Below, one piece after another: positions 43,703 to 51,501 of a DNA stretch of 64,000 bases. Numbering within the stretch: the stretch's first letter is position 1; each line of letters starts with the position of its first letter. Below the pieces are notes generated by a model. It was not told the origin of the DNA. It ran no database searches and saw nothing but the letters and a program-made list of their open reading frames with translations. Both the position numbers and the translations under genes were made by a program. The DNA is from Acidobacteriota bacterium (GTDB lineage: Bacteria > Acidobacteriota > Terriglobia > Terriglobales > Acidobacteriaceae). Where the stretch lies: contig JAJYVF010000018.1 in the NCBI GenBank assembly GCA_021792135.1, forward strand, positions 55,254-119,253. Direction: 5' to 3'.

Positions 43703-45385
43703 TTATTGCACCGTTACGCTGAAAACGTTGGATGGCGCGCTTTGCGCGCCGTCGGTGCCAACGCTTTCCACCGTGTAGTCGTATGAGGCTCCGGTCTGTA
43801 CGGTCTTGTCCTCATAGCTGGTGGAGGCATCCACGGAGGTATTCAGCAGCAGATACGAAGGGCTGCCCTTCGTGGCTCGATAGATGTTGTAGCCGGCAAT
43901 GGAACCTGACCCGGAAGGTGCATCCCAGATCAGATTGACGCCAAACGCCTGAGCTACCCCTGTTCCGCTCACCAGGATCGTCTTCGATCCTGCAGATGAA
44001 CTGATCGCCAGTGTTGCGCTTGCGTTACCGGATTGTGCCGGGGCAAACTCCACGTCGAGCGTGGCCTTCTGACCGGGGTTCAGAGTCAGGGGGAACTCCG
44101 GTCCTGACAGCGTGAAACCCGTTCCTGTCAGCGTTGCTGCCGTGACAGTCAGCGGAGCTGCTCCTGAAGCGGTTAGAACCACCGGCTGCGTCGCCGGACT
44201 CTTCAGCGGGACATTGCCAAACGAGAGGCTGCTCGTGTTCAGACTGAGGGCGGCGGTTTTCGATGGTCCCAGCGCGATAGAGCAGACCCTGGAGACATTG
44301 CCTGCCGTCGCGGTCAGAGTTGAAGACTGGGGACCCGTAACTGCAGAGACCGAGGCGCTGAACCCTGCGCTGGCCGATCCAGAAGCCACAGTGACCGAGC
44401 CGGGTACCTTCACGTTTCCATCGGTGCTGGTGAGTCTCACGGTAACTCCGCCCGCGGGGGCGGCCGCCGTCAACCTGACCGAGCAGGCATCAGTCCCCGC
44501 AGTCGTCATGTAGTTCGACTGGCAGGATATCGAGCTCAGTGTCGTGGAAACAGCGGTGGCTTTCGACGGTCCCAGTGCTATGGAGGAGACCCTGGAGACG
44601 TTGCCTGCCGTTGCGGTCAGGGTTGAAGACTGGGAAGCCGTAACTGCAGAGACGATGGCGGTGAATCCTGCGGTGGTCGACCCCGAAGCCACAGTGACCG
44701 AGCCGGGAACCTTCACGTTTCCGTCGCTGCTGGTGAGCCTCACGGTAACTCCGCCCGCGGGAGCTGGCACCGTCAGTCTCACAGTGCAGGCATCGGTGCC
44801 CGCCCTGGTCATGTAGCTCGACTGGCAGGATATCGAGCTCAGCGTCGTGGAGACAGCGGCTGCTTTCGGCGCGGTAGTGGCTTTCGACGGGCCGAGTGCT
44901 ATGGAGGAGACTCTGGAGACATTACCTGCCGTCGCGGTCAGGGTTGAAGACTGAGGAGCCGCAACTGCAGAAACAATGGCGGTGAATCCTGCGCTGATCG
45001 ATCCAGCGGGCACCGTGACCGAGCCCGGCAGCCTCACGTTTCCATCGCTGCTGGTCAGCCTCACGGTAATGCCACCTGTGGGAGCCGCCGCCGTCAGTCT
45101 CACAGTGCAGGCATCGGTGCCCGCGGCCGTCATGTAATTCGACCGGCAGGATATCGAACTCAAAGTAGGCTCAGCAGCGGCGTGCAGGGCAAACGGCATG
45201 CTGCAGAGGAGCGCGGCAATCAGCAGATTGCTCTGACGATTTCGCTTTGCCTGGCGCAGGCGATTCGGGAAACGAACTACGTCGTGTCGTGTGGGATTGC
45301 TGCTCGAATTTGTTTCAAAATCCGCAAAATGTAAGATCAGGAGAAAGCGAACATAAAAACCCGGCACGTACTTCACCTCTTGCAA
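43703..45385 (-). CDS. Secreted protein with three Cys-containing Ig-like repeats, an ASH-like and a FnIII domain
   Basis: Up to 560 aa. Start uncertain: TTG at 45385 or a GTG at about 45367; the signal peptide (NLLIAALLCSMPFALHAAA) lies about 50 residues in. Three near-identical ~90-residue repeats follow, each with SSISC..YMT.AGTDAC and VTVRLTSSDGNVK, so two Cys per repeat. Next comes an ASH/choice-of-anchor-D-like domain (SLSFGNVPL...VEFAPAQSGN...ISSSAGSKTILVSGTG) and a C-terminal FnIII-like domain (AGYNIYR...YDYTVESV). Typical of exported acidobacterial surface proteins with a binding or adhesive role. No enzymatic motif. Confidence 0.8.
   Translation of the reverse strand: MQEVKYVPGFYVRFLLILHFADFETNSSSNPTRHDVVRFPNRLRQAKRNRQSNLLIAALLCSMPFALHAAAEPTLSSISCRSNYMTAAGTDACTVRLTAAAPTGGITVRLTSSDGNVRLPGSVTVPAGSISAGFTAIVSAVAAPQSSTLTATAGNVSRVSSIALGPSKATTAPKAAAVSTTLSSISCQSSYMTRAGTDACTVRLTVPAPAGGVTVRLTSSDGNVKVPGSVTVASGSTTAGFTAIVSAVTASQSSTLTATAGNVSRVSSIALGPSKATAVSTTLSSISCQSNYMTTAGTDACSVRLTAAAPAGGVTVRLTSTDGNVKVPGSVTVASGSASAGFSASVSAVTGPQSSTLTATAGNVSRVCSIALGPSKTAALSLNTSSLSFGNVPLKSPATQPVVLTASGAAPLTVTAATLTGTGFTLSGPEFPLTLNPGQKATLDVEFAPAQSGNASATLAISSSAGSKTILVSGTGVAQAFGVNLIWDAPSGSGSIAGYNIYRATKGSPSYLLLNTSVDASTSYEDKTVQTGASYDYTVESVGTDGAQSAPSNVFSVTVQ
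44250..45170 (-). repeat. Three tandem ~290-bp in-frame repeats
   Basis: DNA-level repeats encoding the Ig-like units. The marker (minus-strand sense) CTGAGCTCGATATCCTGCC recurs near 44520 and 44820, with a diverged copy near 45140. The two copies nearest the 3' end are the most alike, suggesting recent amplification or gene conversion. Confidence 0.75.
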
Positions 45386-45986
45386 AATTCATAACCTTGG
45401 CACCACGGCGGCCTTCGACTCACGTGAAACGAAGCTCCTGCTGCCCAAATCTGGACAGAAAGAGCTGGACAGACCGATGCCGCTGTTCGTAGCCGGTCAG
45501 GATGGACTGAAATTTCCGGATCAGTTCAGCCAAGCCTCTGCACTTGCGTTACCACACCTTCGGGCTAGTCTCATTACTTCCGTGCTAGAGATGCGAAGCC
45601 CAGTTTTTTGTGGCGAATGCGGCTGATGGTCCCGCCGTCGGTTCTATCCGGGATAGCGAGAGGAAGGTAAAAACTGCCCTTGGGGTCTGAAGTTTCTTCC
45701 GGCCAACGTAATGGAGCTTCGTTACTTTGGGTTCTCGGATTGACACAGTAACGGCGGACCCGGAGCAGTCGCCGGGCCGATGCGGGATCAGCGGGCCTGG
45801 GAATTCCGCAGGATGATCGGCGTCGATCCACTGGTCTGTCGCAGACGCAGATTGCGTTGCCTAACTCAAGGAGCCCTGTCGGAATGCGCAGGTCAGGTTC
45901 AGGAACCTTCGCGGCGGATACCGGTGGTTTTGCCTGCTGAAACGGAACCCGTAGCACGAACCGCCATGTCCCGACGGCCGCCTCGA
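45386..45986. other. Intergenic region without recognisable gene
   Basis: About 600 bp between two minus-strand genes. No open frame here gives a recognisable protein, and codon use is poor in all frames. It should contain the promoter of the Ig-repeat gene (reading leftward); no clear terminator or riboswitch fold was seen. Confidence 0.4.
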
Positions 45987-48146
45987 TCAGCGATTCACCG
46001 GCTGCAGTCCCTCGAGAGAGCAGGCCGACGGGTGGGTTCCTTCTGAAAACCTCGACAGCGTGGTGTGGAAGCGGTGCAGGCGCATATAGCGCACCCGCAG
46101 GCCGCCCATGGTGGCCGGCATCGACCGTGGACTGCGATTGATATCGACCAGCACCAGCAGCGCCGCTTCCCCCGGATTGTCGCGGCTCTCGGTGACGCCC
46201 ACGCCGAAGATCGCAGGATCGGTCATCAGTTGCGGGGCGAGGCTGCGTTGCACCGCCGTCGCACTGGTCAGCGCAGCCGCGGAGAGATGGAGGCCCGGCT
46301 CGAGCGCGGGCATCGAAGGTGCCGTCCCGTGAGCCACCGAGGCGGCATCCGTCACAATCACCTGTGTTCGCATGCCCTCGACAGTCTGCGGCACGCTGGC
46401 CGGGTGATCGGTGTAGACCACAACCGCCGGCTCGCCGGGATCGTCGAGACTGCGCCCCGCAGCCGTGCCCAGAATGCCCGGTCCGCGCAGCACCTGAGAA
46501 GCAACCTCCGCTGTCGTCTGCGCCTCGGTCATGGCCGACGCGGCCACCCGCGGCAGGTGCGTGGGCACTGCCGGATCGTACCGGAGGCAGGCGATCGAAT
46601 GCGGCGTGTTCGTGCCCACGATGCTCATTCGGCTTCCCGCCTGCGCACCCAGTTCATCGAGCGCATCGCCGATGGGATTAGCGACGCTGAGTCCGTTTCC
46701 ATCGCCATCCGTCCCTCCGGCGTAATAGAGCCCGACCGCCTCCGCATTGGAAGCATCGAGAACCAGAGCGCCTGAGTCGCCGCTGTCCGTGAAATGCGCG
46801 CCGCCGATACCGATCTGGTTCGTGAAGGTCTTGGTGTAATAAGGCTGTGTTTCCGCGCAGTCCTTGTAGTAATCCACCTTCACCCTCAGTGCGACCGCGT
46901 CGATGCTGGAGCAGGTCAGTCCCGTGGTGCGTCCGCTCTTCGCCACTTCCATGCCCAGGTTCGCGGCCATGAGCGTCTCGCCGCGCCCGGCCATCGGCGG
47001 CGCCGCTGTCAGCGCGTCATCGTGCCCTGGAGGCCCGAGACCCAGAATGCTCCCGGAGGCATTCACCGCACCTGGTGCGGCGGCAGCCAGGGCGGCATCC
47101 ACATTCGTCTGCTGCGACGCCAGAGGAACGAAGTATTTCAGGGTGGCGATGGGGCGCAGCGTGGACCCCGGACGGTTGAGGGGCGTACAGGCGCCATCAA
47201 TGAGTCCCGGCTGGTCGATCGCATCGCCGGCTTGGGCCTGGTCCGATTCGGCGAGCACATGGTTGTTGCTCAGGATGTAGGCATTCCTCTGGTCGTCTTC
47301 GACCAGCGCGCCCAGCGTCCCGCCGCAGCAGTCTGCCACGAATGAATCCCCGCTTTTGTTTTGGTAGGTGTCGTAGTCGCCGTCATTCCCGCCCGAGGTG
47401 CCGAGTGCAGCCGGTCCGCTCTGGATCGCCTGATGCGTGACCGGATCGCTGACGATCCCGCGGTTGTTCAGCAGCACGTGCAGGGGCGTCGATATCCGGC
47501 TGTCGTTCACCCTGGCGATCACGTAGACATCCTGTGCGGGCATGACTCCCGGCGCGGTGTACAGAATGCCGCAGGTCGTGTAATGGTCCGCGTTCCGCTG
47601 GCATCCGGCGTTGCTCAGGGTCCCCAGCGCTCCGGCGGGAGCCGTGGGCGCGCCCGTGGGCGAGACGGCCAGTGACCACTTCACCGTTCCGGCGTCCACT
47701 TCCGCAATCTGGCCCGTCACTTCGGCGCTTGCTCCAGGCGTCAGCGCCACATTCTGCGGCAGCAGCGGCTGCACAAACCCGGGATGGACCGTGATCGTCA
47801 GCGAAGCCGTGCTCGCCGGATCGCTCTCGAGCGTCGCCTCGACCCGCACTTCAATGCTGTCGGCTGAGAGCGACCCCGGTGCGGTGTAAAGCCCCGTTGC
47901 ATCAACATGTCCCTGACCGAGGGAAGCCGCATTCGTTCCGCTGGCAATGGTCCACTTCACAGGTGCCATCTCGCCCGACGGCAGAACGGCGTGCAGGGTG
48001 ACCTCCCCATTCGTGCTCGTGGAGGTCGCGGAGGCACTGATGGCAAAGGTGTTATTCCCCGTCCCCGCAAAATTCATGCTCCCGCAGCCGGCAACGGCTA
48101 CGGTGAGCAGGGCAGACAGCAGGCGGGTTAGGGTTACACGGGCCAT
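45987..48146 (-). CDS. Lipoprotein with trypsin-like serine protease domain
   Basis: 719 aa from ATG 48146. Lipoprotein signal LSALLTVAVAGC with a lipidation Cys at about 21. The N-terminal ~230 residues hold two Big-like Ig domains (VKWTIASG..., VKWSLAV...YTAPGVMPAQDV). The protease-like core has His in YILSNNHVLA, Asp in TNVDAALA and Ser in FTDSGDSGALVLD, the order of S1-type peptidases. C-terminal ~180 residues are unassigned but include two similar DNPGE/DDPGEPAVVVY stretches. A surface-exposed, possibly self-processing protease is likely; activity is inferred. Confidence 0.8.
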   Translation of the reverse strand: MARVTLTRLLSALLTVAVAGCGSMNFAGTGNNTFAISASATSTSTNGEVTLHAVLPSGEMAPVKWTIASGTNAASLGQGHVDATGLYTAPGSLSADSIEVRVEATLESDPASTASLTITVHPGFVQPLLPQNVALTPGASAEVTGQIAEVDAGTVKWSLAVSPTGAPTAPAGALGTLSNAGCQRNADHYTTCGILYTAPGVMPAQDVYVIARVNDSRISTPLHVLLNNRGIVSDPVTHQAIQSGPAALGTSGGNDGDYDTYQNKSGDSFVADCCGGTLGALVEDDQRNAYILSNNHVLAESDQAQAGDAIDQPGLIDGACTPLNRPGSTLRPIATLKYFVPLASQQTNVDAALAAAAPGAVNASGSILGLGPPGHDDALTAAPPMAGRGETLMAANLGMEVAKSGRTTGLTCSSIDAVALRVKVDYYKDCAETQPYYTKTFTNQIGIGGAHFTDSGDSGALVLDASNAEAVGLYYAGGTDGDGNGLSVANPIGDALDELGAQAGSRMSIVGTNTPHSIACLRYDPAVPTHLPRVAASAMTEAQTTAEVASQVLRGPGILGTAAGRSLDDPGEPAVVVYTDHPASVPQTVEGMRTQVIVTDAASVAHGTAPSMPALEPGLHLSAAALTSATAVQRSLAPQLMTDPAIFGVGVTESRDNPGEAALLVLVDINRSPRSMPATMGGLRVRYMRLHRFHTTLSRFSEGTHPSACSLEGLQPVNR

Positions 48147-48273
48147 GGGCAGTCGAACGAAGACTATCTTAGCTCTGCAGGTCTTCAGGCGAAGCAAGTA
48201 AAAAGGAACTCAACCGCTCCTCATCAAAAAGGGGGAGATTTTGGCGTCGGATAAGATGGGGGAGACGTTGGTT

Positions 48274-48570
48274 TCAGGCGGCGACGTGTGGTTTCCGCTT
48301 ATCGGACGCGATAAAACGCGGTCCGGCAGCGGGCAGAGCAACCACTCTGACCTCGCCTGCGCTGGCGGCTTTCATCCGCCGAACCTCCCAGGCTGTCAGC
48401 GGACGCATTTCCCGAGCGGAGTAGTAAATCTGCTTTCCGCAGTCCAGGCACACCAGGTACGTCTGGTCCTGGAGGGTGAACGGACGTGTCACCCGGGAAT
48501 GGCTGCAGCCAAAGAGGATTTCCGAAAAGAAGCTGAGAACCGCATGCAGGCAGCGAATACAAAGATTCAT
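48274..48570 (-). CDS. Small conserved hypothetical protein with zinc-ribbon-like Cys/His
   Basis: 98 aa from ATG 48570 (GGAG about 11 bp upstream; an ATG at 48615 would add 15 basic residues). The pattern CSHSRVTRPFTLQ...YLVCLDCGKQIYYSAREMRP has a C-x-H ... C-x2-C arrangement, as in small zinc ribbons. N-terminal helix (LCIRCLHAVLSFFSEILFGC) is hydrophobic. Function unknown; sits alone between the lipoprotein and dehydrogenase genes. Confidence 0.6.
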   Translation of the reverse strand: MNLCIRCLHAVLSFFSEILFGCSHSRVTRPFTLQDQTYLVCLDCGKQIYYSAREMRPLTAWEVRRMKAASAGEVRVVALPAAGPRFIASDKRKPHVAA

Positions 48571-48664
48571 GGAACTTCTGCGCTCCTTTCCTGCTTTTTC
48601 AGGCTCGTTCCGCACTCCCTGAAGACGCCAGGGACGGCGAAACAGCGCCTCGGTGGACCCGATT

Positions 48665-49678
48665 CTACCCCGGGATTCTCACAATCAGCTTGCCAAAATG
48701 TGCGGCCCTATCCATTCGGATTAGTCCTTCGGGAAACGTCTCCAGGCTGAATACCTCGTCAACCACAGGTTGCATTCGATTCTGAGCCACTGCCCGATTC
48801 ATCTCCTCAAAATGGGCACGCGAACCGACATAGATGCCCTGCAGGTGCACCTGCCGGTGCAGAAGCATCGGAATTTCAATGGGTTGTGACGACTGGGTCA
48901 GAACCCCGATCTGAGCGACCACGCCGCCGACCCGAAGCGCGCGCAGTGAGCGCGAAAAGGTCCCCGCTCCGCCCACTTCCACTACCAGGTCGACGCCGCG
49001 GCCCCCGGTTTGGTCCAGAACCCATTGATCCCACTCCGGATTCGAGCGGTAATTGATCCCGGCATCGAGACCCAGCTTCGCCGCCCGGGCCAGCTTCTCA
49101 TCGCTGCCCGATGTGCCGATGACCCGCGCACCCTGCATCTTTGCAAACTGCAGGGCAAAGATCGAAACTCCCCCCGTTCCCTGGATCAGGACAGTATCCC
49201 CAGCCTTCACCTGACCGGCATGAACCACGGCATGCCAGGCGGTAACGCCGGCGCAGGGCAGCGTTGCTGCCTCTTCCCAGGACAGATGCTCCGGAACAGG
49301 CACCAGCCCTTCTTCCCGCAGCACCACATATTCAGCCAGCATCCCGTCCATGTCGCCGCCGAGCGCGCCCCGAATTTTCGCCGCATCGGCGGGCCCGTCG
49401 ATCCAGTTCTGCATGAAAATGCCGGCAACGCGGTCGCCGGCCTTCACGCGGGTCACGCCCTCGCCAACGGCGATCACTTCTCCGGCCCCATCCGAACATG
49501 GGATCCGCGGCAGGTGCATCTTCGGGTTGTACTTTCCCAGCGTGATCATGAGATCGCGAAAGTTCAGAGAAACCGCGTGAACCCTCACCAGGACTTCGCC
49601 CCGCTGCGGTCGCGGATCGGGAACGGTCGCCAGCTGCAGGTTCTCGATGCCGAAAGACGGAATGCGCCAGGCCTTCAT
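48665..49678 (-). CDS. Zinc-type/quinone oxidoreductase-like alcohol dehydrogenase
   Basis: 337 aa from ATG 49678 (KAWRIPSFGIENLQL). MDR family: N-terminal GroES-like fold with NFRDLMITLGKY and IPCSDGAGEVIAVGEGV, then Rossmann motif VLIQGTGGVSIFALQFA (about 165-181). The catalytic-zinc ligands of classical ADHs (Cys and His in GHE) are replaced (PCSDGAGEV), so it is probably zinc-independent and NADPH-using, like quinone oxidoreductases. The open frame continues upstream into an IS1-like remnant, but that is not part of this protein. Confidence 0.88.
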   Translation of the reverse strand: MKAWRIPSFGIENLQLATVPDPRPQRGEVLVRVHAVSLNFRDLMITLGKYNPKMHLPRIPCSDGAGEVIAVGEGVTRVKAGDRVAGIFMQNWIDGPADAAKIRGALGGDMDGMLAEYVVLREEGLVPVPEHLSWEEAATLPCAGVTAWHAVVHAGQVKAGDTVLIQGTGGVSIFALQFAKMQGARVIGTSGSDEKLARAAKLGLDAGINYRSNPEWDQWVLDQTGGRGVDLVVEVGGAGTFSRSLRALRVGGVVAQIGVLTQSSQPIEIPMLLHRQVHLQGIYVGSRAHFEEMNRAVAQNRMQPVVDEVFSLETFPEGLIRMDRAAHFGKLIVRIPG

Positions 49679-49747
49679 ATCAATGACCGATGCGCCGGCG
49701 TTACCGATGGATGCAGCATTCCTGGCGAGGCGGGTTACGATAGGGAT

Positions 49748-49999
49748 ATGGCAAGAGGATGGGAGAGCAAGTCGGTAGAAGATCAGGTTGAACAGCAGAC
49801 CCAAAGCCAGCACCCCCCCGGACCATCGTCCGGGGGAACACCGGAGGATGCCCGGAACCGGGCCGCGAAACAGCGCGAGCGCCAGGCCCTGGAGCTGCAG
49901 CGGGAGCGCATCCTGGACGAGCGCACCTCCAACCCCATCCGCCGCGCCGCTCTCGAAGCGGCCCTGAGCGAAACCGAGGCAAAGCTGGCCGAACTGTAG
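49748..49999 (+). CDS. Small basic/acidic helical protein, conserved in Acidobacteriota by my recollection
   Basis: 83 aa, ATG 49748, TAGGGAT upstream. Begins MARGWESKSVEDQVEQQ and is highly charged, with a long helix RNRAAKQRERQALELQRERI and ALEAALSETEAKLAEL that could form a coiled coil. I recall similar short proteins with the same MARGWESK start in acidobacterial genomes, without assigned function. It lies divergently from the dehydrogenase and ends just before an IS1-like remnant. Confidence 0.6.
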   Translation: MARGWESKSVEDQVEQQTQSQHPPGPSSGGTPEDARNRAAKQRERQALELQRERILDERTSNPIRRAALEAALSETEAKLAEL

Positions 50000-50065
50000 A
50001 GCGCTCTGTCGGGTCATTCTGAGTGGCGCGCAAGTGGCGCGAAGAACGCTGCTGCGACCACGGCT

Positions 50066-50398
50066 GGCACAGTCCTCCGTGAAGTCCATTGCCCAGCTCG
50101 CATCGCGGCCTCCTGCCAGGTAACTGACCACCAGCTTTACATCGGCGTCTGCACCGATCCACGTCCAGACATCTCCCCAGCCTCCGGCCTTCTGTTTAGG
50201 GCTGGCATTCTTCTGTCTGCAGCCGACAAAGGACCAGATTTCGTCGCGCTGCAAGCGGCGGGCGCGAAAGTTCCGGAGGTATTTGTCGTGGAATTTCGCG
50301 CAGGCTGCTCCGGGATCAGCCTGCAGCTTAACCGCTGTGTTTTTGGAGACTCCCGTTCGCACGGCGGCGCGAATGGAGCAGCCTTCAGGCAGAAACAA
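50066..50398 (-). pseudogene. IS1-like transposase remnant
   Basis: About 111 codons reading leftward. Contains GCSIRAAVRTGVSKNTAVK, LQRDEIWSFVGCRQKN and GDVWTWIGADADVKLVVSYL, followed by AGGRDASWAMDF. These are the N-terminal HTH and first catalytic-Asp region of IS1-type transposases. The N-terminus is cut, one codon is missing in the HTH, and homology ends after DFTEDC. Beyond the end, 50014-50045 has a TCATTCTGAG...GCGAAG stretch like dispersed repeat elements. Not functional. Confidence 0.75.
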
Positions 50399-50578
50399 TG
50401 CGGGCGCGGTCCGGTTCGCCGCAGGGAAAGTAGCTCGGCCAGGGGAGGGCAGCCCGGCTTGCAGTCTGTTCGGGCGCAGGTCGGGAATAATACCTGGGCA
50501 CCCTCGGGACGTCGATAGAAAAGGGCCGCTTCAACCGCGGATCAGCAGGAAAGGGAAGCAGACGGCCGCCCCGCAGCG

Positions 50579-50989
50579 TCACCAGCTGGAATAGGGTTGC
50601 CCGTTTGAGCCGGTTTCCTCGGAGCCGCTGTGTACGTCATTGATTCCTGGCTCCGTCTGGTCGATGTCCGAATAGGTGTCGTCGCTGGAGGTGACCCAGG
50701 TATCGCTGCTGTTGGTCATGGGGTCCACGGGGATGGATTTCAGATAGCCGTTCTGCACCAGGTCATCGAGCGACTGAGGCGCCTTGTTCTTGTCCATCGT
50801 GTAGGAGTCGATGGCGTCCCGCATCACATGCAGATCTTCCATCAGCGCCGCTTCCTTGGCGTTGCGGATGGACTGGATGAACTGGGGAACAGCCACCGCC
50901 GCCAGCACGCCGATGATCAGCATGACGACCATCAGCTCCACCAGTGTGAAGCCATCGTCCCGTTTCCGAATTAGTTTGTTGATCTGCAA
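50579..50989 (-). CDS. Type II secretion-like major pseudopilin
   Basis: 136 aa from TTG 50989, which follows the upstream pseudopilin stop (50994) by 4 bp. Prepilin N-terminus DDGFTLVELMVVMLIIGVLAAVAVPQF, with processing expected after the Gly and N-methylation of Phe. Then the GspG-like MRDAIDSYTMDKNKAPQSLDDLV, with GYLKSIPVDPMTN. The C-terminus is acidic and Ser-rich, ending PYSSW. Probably forms a pseudopilus with the neighbouring minor pilin and the secretin. No ATPase or platform gene is in the window. Confidence 0.88.
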   Translation of the reverse strand: MQINKLIRKRDDGFTLVELMVVMLIIGVLAAVAVPQFIQSIRNAKEAALMEDLHVMRDAIDSYTMDKNKAPQSLDDLVQNGYLKSIPVDPMTNSSDTWVTSSDDTYSDIDQTEPGINDVHSGSEETGSNGQPYSSW

Positions 50990-50993
50990 AGAT

Positions 50994-51476
50994 TTACCAG
51001 TCCGAATATTTAGTTCCGTCGAGAGCCGTTCCCTGCGATTTCGTGTACACGTCAAAGACATTCTGCCCGCCCCACGAGTCGCTGGTCGGATCGTCCTGCA
51101 TCGAGCGCATGCCCCAGTCGGTGTTGCCGGTCATGGGATCCACCGGAATACGCCTCAGAAACCTCAGCTTGTGGCCCTGCACATCCACACCGTCCACCAG
51201 CGTCTGCAGATCGGGCGGATAGTTATAGCTGTCCACCTTGGTCTGAAAGGCGCCCTTGTCAGCGTCATCCTTGTAGGCGTCGATCGCGCTGCGCATCTGC
51301 CACAGGTCGTAGCGCAGCATCTTCTCTTTCTCGCGCTTCACCTGGAAGCGGGCAATGGGCACGGCGGCCGACGCCAGAATCGCCAGAATGGCGACGGTGA
51401 CGATCAGTTCCACCAGGGTCAGACCAGCTTCGCCACTCCCATTCCGTTTCCCGCTGTTCAGAAACCTCAACTGCAT
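50994..51476 (-). CDS. Type II secretion-like pseudopilin
   Basis: 160 aa from ATG 51476. Prepilin motif GEAGLTLVELIVTVAILAILASAAVP: cleavage after Gly, mature N-terminal Leu. Then RYDLWQMRSAIDAYKDDADKG, with FQTKVDSYNYPPDLQTLVDG and LRRIPVDPMTGNTDWG, all typical of GspG-like proteins. Ends TKYSDW, similar to the next gene's PYSSW, so the two may be paralogs. Encoded between the secretin and the major pseudopilin, 25 bp after the secretin stop. Confidence 0.88.
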   Translation of the reverse strand: MQLRFLNSGKRNGSGEAGLTLVELIVTVAILAILASAAVPIARFQVKREKEKMLRYDLWQMRSAIDAYKDDADKGAFQTKVDSYNYPPDLQTLVDGVDVQGHKLRFLRRIPVDPMTGNTDWGMRSMQDDPTSDSWGGQNVFDVYTKSQGTALDGTKYSDW

Positions 51477-51501
51477 GTTCCCCGTCGTTGGCAGCCGCCG
51501 C

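Noticed and set aside
45386..45986. A cyclic-di-GMP riboswitch upstream of the Ig-repeat gene
   Set aside because: A short GCCAAGGTTATGA-like string near 45400 reminded me of that class, but the paired stems could not be traced.
43582..50000. CRISPR array
   Set aside because: The only regular repeats are the ~290-bp in-frame protein repeats at 44250-45170; no short direct repeats with unique spacers were seen here or elsewhere in the window.
48665..50398. A single 577-aa protein joining an IS1-like domain and a dehydrogenase
   Set aside because: The dehydrogenase has its own normal start at 49678; the preceding part is an IS1-like remnant plus intergenic sequence.
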